From an archaeon (GTDB taxonomy: Archaea; Nanobdellota; Nanobdellia; Pacearchaeales; GW2011-AR1): a stretch of 64,000 nucleotides of DNA. A program made the position numbers and the translations under genes. Under the pieces are notes generated by a model. The model searched no databases, was not told the origin of the DNA, and was given only the letters and a program-made list of their open reading frames with translations. The stretch lies in assembly GCA_030605415.1 (NCBI GenBank), contig JAUWIJ010000004.1, forward strand, positions 1 through 64,000, written 5' to 3'. Shown one piece after another: positions 19,092-28,432 of this stretch; the stretch's first letter is position 1; the number at the start of each line of letters is the position of its first letter.

Positions 19092-19784
19092 ATGGAAAAA
19101 ATTTATTATGTGCATGGATGGGCAAGTGATATAGTTAGTCCCGCTTGGATTCCATGGTTAAAAGAAGAATGTAAAAAAAGGGGAATTGAATTTGTGGCTT
19201 TTGAAATGCCGAATCCTACTGAGCCAAAGATTAATGAATGGGTAGAATTTTTGAGGAGTAATGTGGGAAAATTGAATGAGGAGACTTTTTTCTTGGGGCA
19301 TAGTATTGGATGTCAGGCGATTTTAAGATATCTTGAGAAGTTACCTGAAAACGAAAAAATAGGTGGATGTATTTTTGTGGCAGGTTGGTTTAATTTATTA
19401 GAGAGTGCTTATGAGGAAGAGGAAGATAGAAAGATTGCTAAACCTTGGATAGAAACTCCGATTGATTTTGAGAAAATTAAGAAACACACTAATAATTTTT
19501 TGGCAATTTTTTCGGATGATGATTATTGCGTGCCGATAGATGATTCAGATTTGTTTAGAGATAGATTAAATGCAAAAATAGTTATCAAGCATGGTGAGGG
19601 ACATTTTGAGGATACTGAAAGAATAGATGAAATTTTGGAGGACAGTTTGGAGCTTTCCGATGAAGTTGTTGCTGAAATTGAAAAATCGCGACAGAGACCG
19701 AAAAGTGAATTTGTATCTCAAGAAGAGGTAGAAGCAGAATTTCTTAATCCTATTAAACATAGGAAAAACGCTTACAAAAAATGA
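19092..19784 (+). CDS. Alpha/beta hydrolase (RBBP9/YdeN-like)
   Basis: YYVHGWASD, FFLGHSIGCQAILRYL, HGEGHFE. Confidence 0.85.
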   Translation: MEKIYYVHGWASDIVSPAWIPWLKEECKKRGIEFVAFEMPNPTEPKINEWVEFLRSNVGKLNEETFFLGHSIGCQAILRYLEKLPENEKIGGCIFVAGWFNLLESAYEEEEDRKIAKPWIETPIDFEKIKKHTNNFLAIFSDDDYCVPIDDSDLFRDRLNAKIVIKHGEGHFEDTERIDEILEDSLELSDEVVAEIEKSRQRPKSEFVSQEEVEAEFLNPIKHRKNAYKK

Positions 19785-21559
19785 CAATATTAACATTAAA
19801 TAGAAAAGAACTTGAAAAGAGAATTGGGAAAATTACGGCAGAGCTGGAAAAGAGAATTACTGATATGGGGACGCCGATTGAAGAGGTAACGAGCTCTGAA
19901 GTTTCGGTTGAGGTTTTTCCGAACAGGCCCGACTTGTTGTCTATGGGGAATTTTGCGAGGGCGGTTAATCAGTTTAATGGGAAGGGGAAGGTTGCGAGTT
20001 TTAAAATAAATAAACCGGAAAAAAACTATGATGTGATAATTGATAAATCTGTGAAGGCTGTGCGTCCTCGGACTGTTTGCGCAATTATTAAAAGGATGAA
20101 ATTTAATGAAGAGAAAATTAGGGAGATTGTTGATATGCAAGAAAAGTTGCATAATTCGCTCGGGCGGAAAAGGCGAAAGCTGGCGATTGGAATTTATCCG
20201 TTGGACAAGATTGCTTTGCCGATTAGGTTTGTTGGGAGAAAACCAGAGGAGATTAAATTCCAGCCGTTGGAATCGGCGAAGGAAATGACTGGGCGGCAAA
20301 TTTTGCGTGGACATCCGACCGGACGAGAGTATGCACATTTGTTAGAGGAAGCTGATGTATTTCCTATTTTTATTGATGCTGAGGATGAGATTTTAAGTAT
20401 GCCGCCAATTATTAATTCGAAAAAGACTGGTCGTATTGACGATAGCACGAAAGATATTTTTGTTGAGTGTTCGGGGCATAATTTGGCTTATTTAAAAAAG
20501 TGTTTGAATATTATTGTTGCGAATCTTTCGGAGATGGGTGGAAAGGTTTATGCAATGAATATTAGGGATGGAAAAGATGGGAATTTTATTTCGCCGGATA
20601 TGTCTGCTGAGGAATTGAATTTTGACATTAAAGACATTGAGAAGACACTTGGGATTGAGTTGAAGGAGAAAGATGTTAAGAGTTATTTGGCGAGGATGGG
20701 AATCAATGCCAAGAGCATCGGTGGTCGGGGGGTCGGAGTGTCGGGGGGTCGGAAGATGGTGGCAGAGATTCCTGCGTATCGGACTGATATTTTACATTGG
20801 ATTGATTTGTCGGAAGAAATTGCGATTGCTTATGGTTACGATAATTTTGTGCCGGAGATTCCCAGTATTTCGACAATTGCTTATGAAAATCCCGTTGATA
20901 AAATGAAAAGAACGATTGGAAATATTTTGGCGGGGCTTGGACTTTTAGAGACCTCGTCGTTTCATTTGACTACCAAGAAGAATATTAAAAAAATGCATTA
21001 TGATTTTAACGATTTTATTGAGGTTGAGGAATCTAAGACGGAGCGGGATGTTTTGAGGATGGACATGCTGACGAACTTGTTGCAAATAGCTTCGGAAAAT
21101 TCGGATGCATCTTATCCGCAGAAAACTTTTGAGATGGGGAGAGTATTTTCACGTTGTGAAAATACGGAGGGTCGGAGGGTCGGAGGTCGGAGGGTCGGAG
21201 GAGATGGGAGAGGAAACACCCACTACCTACTACCGACTGCCGAATGCCGAGGGGAACGGGGGGTCGGATGCTCTGAGACGGGGGTTTTGGAAGAAGAGAG
21301 ATTGGCGATTTGTCTGATTGATGAGAGTGTTAATTTTACTGAGTTGAAACAGGTGTTGGATTATTTGTTTAAAATGTTGGATGTTGAATATTCTATTGAG
21401 GCAGTTGAGAATTCAAATTATATTATTGGAAGATGTGGGAAAATTATTGTTGATGGTAGGAATGTTGGATTTATTGGAGAGATTGCGCCGAGAGTTTTGA
21501 AGAACTGGAAGATTAAAATGCCCGCTGTAGCTTTGGAAATTGAGATGGGGTTTTTGTAG
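19781..21559 (+). CDS. pheT: Phenylalanyl-tRNA synthetase beta subunit
   Basis: EVSVEVFPNRPDLLSMGNFARAV, DEILSMPPIINS, DILHWIDLSEEIAIAYGYDN. Confidence 0.93.
   Translation: MTILTLNRKELEKRIGKITAELEKRITDMGTPIEEVTSSEVSVEVFPNRPDLLSMGNFARAVNQFNGKGKVASFKINKPEKNYDVIIDKSVKAVRPRTVCAIIKRMKFNEEKIREIVDMQEKLHNSLGRKRRKLAIGIYPLDKIALPIRFVGRKPEEIKFQPLESAKEMTGRQILRGHPTGREYAHLLEEADVFPIFIDAEDEILSMPPIINSKKTGRIDDSTKDIFVECSGHNLAYLKKCLNIIVANLSEMGGKVYAMNIRDGKDGNFISPDMSAEELNFDIKDIEKTLGIELKEKDVKSYLARMGINAKSIGGRGVGVSGGRKMVAEIPAYRTDILHWIDLSEEIAIAYGYDNFVPEIPSISTIAYENPVDKMKRTIGNILAGLGLLETSSFHLTTKKNIKKMHYDFNDFIEVEESKTERDVLRMDMLTNLLQIASENSDASYPQKTFEMGRVFSRCENTEGRRVGGRRVGGDGRGNTHYLLPTAECRGERGVGCSETGVLEEERLAICLIDESVNFTELKQVLDYLFKMLDVEYSIEAVENSNYIIGRCGKIIVDGRNVGFIGEIAPRVLKNWKIKMPAVALEIEMGFL
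20719..20754. repeat. GGTCGG-type repeat tract inside pheT (in frame)
   Basis: cggtggtcggggggtcggagtgtcggggggtcgg, encoding GGRGVGVSGG. Confidence 0.75.
21143..21288. repeat. Hairpin plus heptamer arrays inside pheT (in frame)
   Basis: GTATTTTCAC-gtt-GTGAAAATAC hairpin followed by cggagggtcggagggtcggaggtcggagggtcggagg and actacctactaccgactgccgaatgccga. Confidence 0.8.
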
Positions 21560-21615
21560 TTTGGAGGAAGATTTTGTTTCAATAAACTTATAAACTTCTT
21601 GTCCTAATTAGTCGA

Positions 21616-22224
21616 ATGGTGAAGGTGTTGCATATTGTTTCTGTGATTGTGGTGATTTTGATTGTTGTTGTGGGGGTGGTTTTTCTTTTTGGGGATGAGG
21701 TTTTACAAATGCGTGATAGTGAGAAGCCGTTGGAAAGCGATTCTAATCCAGAGAGTGTCGAGGAGGTTAGTGGTATAGATGGAGAAGATTCGGAAGAGGT
21801 GATAGCAGATGTTGACGAGGTGGGAGGAGTTGGAGGTTCGAGTGCAGATGGAGAAGATTCGGAGGATGTGGCTAAAGGAACTAATTGTAAAATGCAACAA
21901 ATTCAATATTCTTTGAAGAATTTTAAGAATAGTGTTGAGTGTACGAATGTGGGAGCTGATGGATGCATAAAATTGGTTGTAAATTGTTCTGTGGAAGTTT
22001 ATAATCTTGATAGGGACGCTGAGGGTATTTTCGAGATAAGATATTCTTTGGTTGATTCAAATGATGAGGAGTTGGATTTTGAGTTGGTTCAGAAAAATGT
22101 TAGATTTGATGTACCTGAGATTTTTTCCGCCGAGTTTATTAGGAGTGATATGTCGGGTGTTGATGAGGATTTGACTTGTCCTTTTACTATGGAAACGATT
22201 CCTACAAAAGAGGTTTGTAGTTGA
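21616..22224 (+). CDS. Hypothetical membrane-anchored protein with acidic linker
   Basis: N-terminal TM, Glu/Asp/Ser-rich linker, conserved Cys. Confidence 0.55.
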   Translation: MVKVLHIVSVIVVILIVVVGVVFLFGDEVLQMRDSEKPLESDSNPESVEEVSGIDGEDSEEVIADVDEVGGVGGSSADGEDSEDVAKGTNCKMQQIQYSLKNFKNSVECTNVGADGCIKLVVNCSVEVYNLDRDAEGIFEIRYSLVDSNDEELDFELVQKNVRFDVPEIFSAEFIRSDMSGVDEDLTCPFTMETIPTKEVCS

Positions 22225-22230
22225 GTGTGT

Positions 22231-22710
22231 TTAATCAAAGTAGCTTCTGTTTTGCGATGTGTCGTTTTCTTCAAAGTTCGCTTCGAAATTTTCGATAAGT
22301 TTATAGATTCTCAACTTGAGTTCTTGCCACGTGCTGAATGTTTCGTTGACAAATTTTACTTCAATATCTTCTTTGTAAATTGTGTCGAGCTTCATTGCTT
22401 CTATTTGTATTTTGGATAGCATTTTATAGATTTCTTTCACGATGTTTTTATTTTTGTCTGAGCTGTTTCTTAAAATTGAAAATACAAACATAGGGGGAGC
22501 GTTCGGATTAATTAGAGTTTCGAATAAATGGAGGTATGCTGTGATTTTTTCATTGATTGCTCTTCGGATTTCTCTTATTAGAAAAATTGATTCTTTGTCT
22601 GCGATTTTTTCGATATCAAAATCTTCTGCTAATTTTTCAAACTTGGGTAAGTCGTGTTTTTGTTTTAGTTCGTCGTATGCCGCTTTAAAGTCAAATTTAT
22701 CGTTTTCCAT
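22231..22710 (-). CDS. Hypothetical protein
   Basis: 159-aa ORF. Confidence 0.5.
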   Translation of the reverse strand: MENDKFDFKAAYDELKQKHDLPKFEKLAEDFDIEKIADKESIFLIREIRRAINEKITAYLHLFETLINPNAPPMFVFSILRNSSDKNKNIVKEIYKMLSKIQIEAMKLDTIYKEDIEVKFVNETFSTWQELKLRIYKLIENFEANFEENDTSQNRSYFD

Positions 22711-22762
22711 TATTTAATTTTGGTGAGAGGGTTTATAAATTTAGGGGAGATAAATATTTTAT

Positions 22763-22890
22763 GCCGCCTTGGCTCAGTTGGTAGAGTACGATTGAAAATC
22801 ATTCACGGACCATCTGCGCCTGTTATGCCGCCTTGGCTCAGTTGGTAGAGTACGATTGAAAATCATTCACGAACCATCTGCGCCTGTTAT
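22763..22890 (+). repeat. Two tandem 64-bp units each starting with the 5' part of tRNA-Thr
   Basis: gccgccttggctcagttggtagag + tacgattgaaaatcattcacg(g/a)accatctgcgcctgttat, twice, immediately before the intact tRNA. Confidence 0.93.
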
Positions 22891-22963
22891 GCCGCCTTGG
22901 CTCAGTTGGTAGAGCGTTACATTGGTAATGTAAAGGTCCCGGGTTCGACTCCCGGAGGTGGCT
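22891..22963 (+). tRNA. tRNA-Thr (GGT)
   Basis: Cloverleaf: GCCGCCT/AGGTGGC acceptor; anticodon arm TTACA-TTGGTAA-TGTAA; T arm CCGGG-TTCGACT-CCCGG. Confidence 0.95.
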
Positions 22964-23280
22964 TATTTTTTTTCTTCGTCGCTATTGTTTATCTTTATGG
23001 CATTTCCGACCAGGGTTGTGGTATCAGTACCGATGTTCCAAAGATTTGATGCTGTCTGCCCTATCCAGCCGAAATAGATATAGGCTGAGTGGACGATGCC
23101 CCGGGGTGAAGTTAAATTGACTTTGTCTGAGGAGAAAATACCTACCATTGAAAAATAGATTAAAAGTCCGAGTATAATTAGTATAGCAATTTTGACCTTG
23201 TGGGCGTGGTGTTCTACTTTAATGTACCATAATCCGATTAGTACGAACAGTGCTATTATTATCCATTGAATAATTGTCAT
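22963..23280 (-). CDS. Small membrane protein
   Basis: Three hydrophobic segments. Confidence 0.5.
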   Translation of the reverse strand: MTIIQWIIIALFVLIGLWYIKVEHHAHKVKIAILIILGLLIYFSMVGIFSSDKVNLTSPRGIVHSAYIYFGWIGQTASNLWNIGTDTTTLVGNAIKINNSDEEKK

Positions 23281-23352
23281 GTATTATAAAGGAATTCGAG
23301 TTATAAAAATGTTTTTATATTAAGAAAACCTTGAATTTTCATGAAGAGAGGA

Positions 23353-23380
23353 TGTAAAATTTATTTATTTCGGCATGGAC
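23353..23380 (+). pseudogene. Duplicated 5' end of the downstream histidine-phosphatase gene
   Basis: tgtaaaatttatttatttcggcatggac vs tgcaaaatttatttgttccgacatggac at 23582-23609; 4 differences, all synonymous third positions. Confidence 0.75.
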
Positions 23381-23414
23381 GACGAAAGATTGTGTCTTTC
23401 GCGGGGTTCGGAAT

Positions 23415-23498
23415 TACCCTCACAAATATAAGGGAAATACCCTCACAGATAAAAAGGAGAGACAGGTTGGGGCAGACCCATCAGGTTGGGGCAGACCC
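23415..23498 (+). repeat. 42-bp mini-element (23415-23437 + 23480-23498) interrupted by a second 42-bp copy (23438-23479)
   Basis: Outer halves join to TACCCTCACAAATATAAGGGAAAATCAGGTTGGGGCAGACCC (42 bp); inner copy TACCCTCACAGATAAAAAGGAGAGACAGGTTGGGGCAGACCC (42 bp). Confidence 0.88.
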
Positions 23499-23560
23499 TC
23501 GGAGGGTCGGAGGGTCGGAGACTTGTTCGATTGAGCTATTTTTTGAGGAGAGTGGATGTT

Positions 23561-24232
23561 ATGTTTAGGAAAAGAAAGAAATGCAAAATTTATTTGTTCC
23601 GACATGGACAGACGACATTCAATCGGGATGGACGATTTACTGGGCAAAAGGAGGCGAGATTGACGGCGGAAGGTCGGAAGCATGCAGAGAAGATTGCCAG
23701 AAATTTAAAAGATAAAAAGTTTGGGGTGGCGATCCGAACGAGATTATCCAGGTCTAAGGCAACTTTGAAACCTGTTTTAAAATTTCATTCTGAGTGTAAA
23801 ATTATTTTAGAAGATGACAGAATGATTGAGCGAAGTTATGGTGAATTGGAGGGAATGACGCATGAGCAATTTGTGGATAGGATTGGTGAACAGAGTTATG
23901 ATTTGCGAGTTCAGGGGGATGCGATTGAAAATCTTGCGCCGAAGTTAAGAGATAAGGTTGAGGAATTTTTAGGAAAGGAAGAATATAAAGCGATTCATCG
24001 AGGGTATAAGGTTGCGGCGCCCGGTGGGGAATCATTTGCTGATGTCGAAAAAAGAGTGAAGTCATTTATTAAGGATTTGAAAAAATTTATGAGAAAAAAT
24101 AAAGTTAATGTTGCGATTTCTGCACATGGGAATTCGATTAGGTTGTTTAGAAAAATTATGGAAAGGGCGCCAAAAAAGAGCGTTGTGAACTGGTTTATTC
24201 CTTACGATAAAGTTTTTGAATATTCGGTTTAG
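23561..24232 (+). CDS. Histidine phosphatase / phosphoglycerate mutase family protein
   Basis: KIYLFRHGQTTFNRDGRFTGQKEARLTAEGRKHAE; start reassigned to MFRKRKK. Confidence 0.85.
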   Translation: MFRKRKKCKIYLFRHGQTTFNRDGRFTGQKEARLTAEGRKHAEKIARNLKDKKFGVAIRTRLSRSKATLKPVLKFHSECKIILEDDRMIERSYGELEGMTHEQFVDRIGEQSYDLRVQGDAIENLAPKLRDKVEEFLGKEEYKAIHRGYKVAAPGGESFADVEKRVKSFIKDLKKFMRKNKVNVAISAHGNSIRLFRKIMERAPKKSVVNWFIPYDKVFEYSV

Positions 24233-24290
24233 AATCTCGTCAAGTTTAAATAGTAGAATATCTATTAGGGTTTATGAAAGGAGGTTTAAA

Positions 24291-25229
24291 ATGAAAAGAA
24301 TAAATGTATTATTTTTGATGGCGTTTCTAATAGTAGGAACTTTGGGTTTTGTTGTAGCCGAGGATAGTTTGGGAGAAGCTGATATTCCGGAAGCTAAAAA
24401 AATAGGATTTTTTGAAAATATGTTTGATAATGTAGGACTGGCTTTTACTTTCAACAAGGAAAAGAAAATCGCACGGGCTTTGGAATTAGCAGAGAAGAGA
24501 TTGGCTGAGGCTGAGGCACTTGTGGAAGAAAGTCCGGAAGAAGCTGAGAGGGCTCAGGAGAGATATAATGATTTTATTGCGAAAGCCGAGAAAGTTTTGG
24601 AAAAGATTTCAGATGCTAAAGCTGAAAATGAAAATCTTTCGATAGATGAGATGGAAAAAATGGCGCGAATTCAAAATCAGTTCGAGCGACACAGGGAACA
24701 GACAGCAAAAATCTATACTCGTGCTCTTGAAAGATTTGAGAAAAACAATGCTAGTGATGAAAAGATAGAAAGGTTTGAAAACTTTTATGACAGGGCATTG
24801 AATCGCAGCGATAAAATGGAAGAGAAAATCCTTCAAAAGAGAGAGGCTGCTATAAAGCGACATAAGGTTTTAGCTGAAAAATCTGATGAGGAGATTGAAA
24901 GTATCTTAGAAGAGATTGAGGAGAGAGAAGGTTTAACTGAAGCTCGGGAACAGAGAGTGGAAAGAGCGGAAGTGCGAGTTCAGAAATTTGCGGTTATGAA
25001 GCAAAAAAATGTCGAGAGGATTCAAGCGCGTCTTAATGAAACAGATTTGACCGAGGCACAGAGAGAGCAAATTACTAATAGGGTTGAAATTGCTACTCAA
25101 AGAGCTCAAGAATTTGAAATCCAAACTCGTGAAAGAATTGAGGCTTACAAAGATGTGGGGATTTCTGTTTTAGAATCTTCTACGGAAAAGTTAATGGAGA
25201 GCGATGCTTTGAATAGTGTTGTTAGTTGA
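24291..25229 (+). CDS. Secreted coiled-coil protein (DUF5667-like)
   Basis: Signal peptide plus Glu/Lys/Arg-rich helices; start at MKRINVLF. Confidence 0.55.
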   Translation: MKRINVLFLMAFLIVGTLGFVVAEDSLGEADIPEAKKIGFFENMFDNVGLAFTFNKEKKIARALELAEKRLAEAEALVEESPEEAERAQERYNDFIAKAEKVLEKISDAKAENENLSIDEMEKMARIQNQFERHREQTAKIYTRALERFEKNNASDEKIERFENFYDRALNRSDKMEEKILQKREAAIKRHKVLAEKSDEEIESILEEIEEREGLTEAREQRVERAEVRVQKFAVMKQKNVERIQARLNETDLTEAQREQITNRVEIATQRAQEFEIQTRERIEAYKDVGISVLESSTEKLMESDALNSVVS

Positions 25230-25275
25230 GGATTAGATAAATAATAATTTCCTAAATAAATATAGTTTTTATTTT

Positions 25276-25291
25276 AAGCCCTTCGGGGCTT
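25276..25291 (+). terminator. Intrinsic-terminator-like hairpin with UUCG loop
   Basis: AAGCCC-TTCG-GGGCTT followed by T-rich tract. Confidence 0.65.
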
Positions 25292-25311
25292 TTTGAATTT
25301 TTTGAATTAAT

Positions 25312-25767
25312 TTAATTTTTTGAGTATTGTCCGATTAGGGTTGAATTTGCAAGGACGTGATTCTTCATCGACTCGGTTATTTTTGATAGGGATGTCATTT
25401 TAGGGAGTTTGAGTTTTTTATCGAGAGCATATATTTTGAAATGATAATTGTGAATGCCCGTTCCAGCTGGAGGGTTTGGTCCTCCGTATGATGGTTTTTT
25501 GTAGGTGCTTTCGCCGGGTATTCCGATGGTTGAATTTTCAGGAATTTCTACAATGTCACCCTCGACGGGAATGTCAAATATTATCCAGTGCACCCAAGTA
25601 TAACCGCAAACACGCCGTGCGTCCGGGTCATCGACTATTAAAACGAGAGATTTTGTTTCTTTTGGAATTTTAGAAATTTTTAGTTGAGGATTTATATCTT
25701 TGCCGTCGGCTGTGTAATCTGCTGGTATTTTTTCGTTGTGTGCAAACGCGGGGCTTTGGATTTTCAT
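25312..25767 (-). CDS. YbhB/YbcL (PEBP / Raf kinase inhibitor-like) protein
   Basis: SLVLIVDDPDA...YTWVHWIIFDIP, GGPNPPAGTGIHNYHFKIYALD. Confidence 0.92.
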   Translation of the reverse strand: MKIQSPAFAHNEKIPADYTADGKDINPQLKISKIPKETKSLVLIVDDPDARRVCGYTWVHWIIFDIPVEGDIVEIPENSTIGIPGESTYKKPSYGGPNPPAGTGIHNYHFKIYALDKKLKLPKMTSLSKITESMKNHVLANSTLIGQYSKN

Positions 25768-25862
25768 TGAATTAGCAAGTGAAGGTAGTATAAAAATTTT
25801 CTTGTTGGTGGGGTATGGTGCGTGGGGGGGAAATTTAAAAGCGATTAAAGTTTTAATAATAG

Positions 25863-26435
25863 ATGGAGATTGCTGACGGAGTTTATAAAATCAAAGGGAA
25901 TGGAAATGTTTATGTAATTCTTAAGCCTGTGCCGGTGGTTATTGATGCGGGCGGTATTACTGAGAGGTCGCATATTAAAAAAGAAATTGAAAAGATTATT
26001 CCTTTAGAAAAAATTAAAATTGTTTTATTGACGCATCTGCATTATGACCACGTCGGGAATGTCGAGTTATTTCCTAATGCGAAAATCTATGCTGATGATG
26101 AGGATATAGAAGATTGTAGGTATAATTCAAAAGAATTTAATTTTTATGTATCCGAAGAGGTTGATGAAATTTTGAAAAAGGAATTAATTTCTTTGCCTGT
26201 TGAAATTGGTGGCTTGAAAATTATTAAGGTTCCTGGGCATACTCGGGGAAGTGTTGCGTTTTTGGATAAAGAAAGAAAGATATTATTTTCTGGCGACACA
26301 CTTTTTGCGAATGGGATTATTGGAAGAACGGACTTGCCAAATTCGGTTTCCGAGAAAATGGATGAGAGTGTTGCGAAATTGGTTAAGATGATTAAGGAGG
26401 GCGAGTTGTTGCTTTGCCCGGGGCATGGGTATTAA
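25863..26435 (+). CDS. MBL-fold metallo-hydrolase
   Basis: LLTHLHYDHVGN, VPGHTRGSVAF, LFSGDTLFANGIIGRTDLP, LCPGHG. Confidence 0.9.
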   Translation: MEIADGVYKIKGNGNVYVILKPVPVVIDAGGITERSHIKKEIEKIIPLEKIKIVLLTHLHYDHVGNVELFPNAKIYADDEDIEDCRYNSKEFNFYVSEEVDEILKKELISLPVEIGGLKIIKVPGHTRGSVAFLDKERKILFSGDTLFANGIIGRTDLPNSVSEKMDESVAKLVKMIKEGELLLCPGHGY

Positions 26436-26492
26436 AGCTATGTATTTGGTATTTGGAAAATAATATAAAGGTTAAAATATTAAATAATTAAT

Positions 26493-28409
26493 ATGGATGA
26501 ACAAATAAATAATTTTGTCGATGCTCCAAAAGAGCCTTTAAATAATAATACACTCAAAATAATTTTGACTATCTTAGGAATTTTTCTTGTCGTCGGGATT
26601 GGCATATTAGCTTTTATTTTCTTAAACAATCCAGAACCAGTTGGAAAATGTGGCGACGGAATTTGCGATGAATTTGAAAAACAAAATCCTCAAGTGTGTC
26701 CAGGAGATTGTGAACCATCATCTACAAGAATCTGTATGAATAATTGTGTGAGAGGTAATGTTTCCCTGAAGCATATTCGCTTTTGTAAAGACGAGTGCGG
26801 GATTAAACCAATCAAACCAAACTGCCCCGAAGGAAGCGTATTTAATTTTACTCAAAAAAAATGTGTGTTCACACCAGAATCATTGGCTACCTGTCCCGAA
26901 GGTTATGTATATAATGAAGATACAAATAAGTGTGAGTGGACTCCAGATTTGATAATAATCTGTCCAGAAGAATATGACTATAATGAAGGGACTGAGATGT
27001 GTGAGTATGTTTATTTGATTGAAGAAAAAACTTGCTCCGAACTTGGCGGTGATATTTGTTTGTCGTCGGAAAGTTGTTCTGGTTCTTTGCTGAATGCAAG
27101 TGATAGCGACGGGTGTTGTGGGGGAGAGTGCCAAACTTTGACAAGTGATTATGAAGATTCTCCTTTTGGGATTAATGAAGGTCTGGATTACGGACATCTT
27201 ATTTTTAAAGGAGCTATCGATGACAAAATAAAAGAATATATTGAAAATAATGCTTTATTATTAGAAGAATTAAATTTAGGTCTGATTAGATTAAACAAAT
27301 ATCCTTTTAGATGGGGTGAAATTGAAGCAACCCAGAATAATTTTAATTGGGATTTGCCGGATTATATAGTTCAGAAAAGTCAGGAAAATAATTTTGGTTT
27401 TGTTGGCAATATACGCATAGATGACAGATGGGCGACAGGATATGTGCCTAATGATTGGCAACATTACAAATCGTTTGTAAAAAAAGTAGTGGAACGATAT
27501 GACGGTGATGGAGTTGATGACATGCCCGGACTCACTAACCCAATAAAATATTGGGAGATTGAAAACGAACCCAGTCTGAAACTTGACGGTAATTGGTTAA
27601 TTCAGCCAGAAAAATATTTTGAACTTTTAAAAAATGGATATAACTCCATAAAAGAAGCGGACAATGAAGCGAAGGTTTTAATTGCAGGGTATGACCATAT
27701 TGGTTGCGCTGAACCTGAACATCTAGAACAAGTATTTGAACTCGGGGCAGACAGTTATTTTGACATAATGAATATCCATATTTATCCGCCAACAGATTAT
27801 GTCGGCATTGTTGCCAATTACATAACATGTTATCAAGACAAAATGCGAGAATATGGTATTTCGAAACCCTTATGGATAACGGAGACCGCTACTTGCAGTG
27901 AATTAACTGAAAGCAATTTTTGTAAAGTGAAAGCTTCAGAAAAAATGCAAGCTCAAAGTGTTATAACTATTTCTGTCTCAGCATTTTCTCTTAGTGTTGA
28001 TAAAATATTCTGGCATACTCTTAGAGACGGTCCAAATATTCTGGGCACAGGAATCGGCGGATACACTTTTTCTTCATTAGTTGAATATAATGATAACCCT
28101 AGAACAGACGATATTAAAAAACCAGCTTTCTATACATACAAACTTATGATAGATAAACTGGATTATTTTGATTCGGTTGAAACAATAGAACGGGGAATGT
28201 ATAAATTTAGTTTTTCTGATAAAAACCCAGTTTATGTTTTATGGTCTGACACAGATAAAACAGTTGATTTAAGCCAATATATTTATTCGTCAAATGTCAA
28301 AGTAACTCATATAATTGAACTACAAGGGCAGACTGAACCAGAAACAGAAACAATGTTTACGACAGCGATTCCTGTTAGTGAGAGTCCTATGTTTATTGAA
28401 GCAAATTAA
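26493..28409 (+). CDS. Membrane-anchored Cys-rich protein with glycoside hydrolase (clan-A-like) domain
   Basis: N-terminal TM; repeats CPEG(S/Y)V(F/Y)NxxxxKC; IENEPSLK and KPLWITETATC catalytic-type motifs. Confidence 0.7.
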   Translation: MDEQINNFVDAPKEPLNNNTLKIILTILGIFLVVGIGILAFIFLNNPEPVGKCGDGICDEFEKQNPQVCPGDCEPSSTRICMNNCVRGNVSLKHIRFCKDECGIKPIKPNCPEGSVFNFTQKKCVFTPESLATCPEGYVYNEDTNKCEWTPDLIIICPEEYDYNEGTEMCEYVYLIEEKTCSELGGDICLSSESCSGSLLNASDSDGCCGGECQTLTSDYEDSPFGINEGLDYGHLIFKGAIDDKIKEYIENNALLLEELNLGLIRLNKYPFRWGEIEATQNNFNWDLPDYIVQKSQENNFGFVGNIRIDDRWATGYVPNDWQHYKSFVKKVVERYDGDGVDDMPGLTNPIKYWEIENEPSLKLDGNWLIQPEKYFELLKNGYNSIKEADNEAKVLIAGYDHIGCAEPEHLEQVFELGADSYFDIMNIHIYPPTDYVGIVANYITCYQDKMREYGISKPLWITETATCSELTESNFCKVKASEKMQAQSVITISVSAFSLSVDKIFWHTLRDGPNILGTGIGGYTFSSLVEYNDNPRTDDIKKPAFYTYKLMIDKLDYFDSVETIERGMYKFSFSDKNPVYVLWSDTDKTVDLSQYIYSSNVKVTHIIELQGQTEPETETMFTTAIPVSESPMFIEAN

Positions 28410-28432
28410 TATAAATGACAAAATAAACTTTT

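Noticed and set aside
22763-22890. tRNA-Thr 5' fragments as split-tRNA halves or extra tRNA genes
   Set aside because: An intact tRNA-Thr follows directly, no matching 3' halves are seen, and the 40-bp filler does not fold into a tRNA
23341-23568. ORF 23341..23568 as a real small protein
   Set aside because: It is a duplicated gene 5' end running into two mini-elements and a heptamer tract; likely not an independent gene, although the translated element peptides are informative
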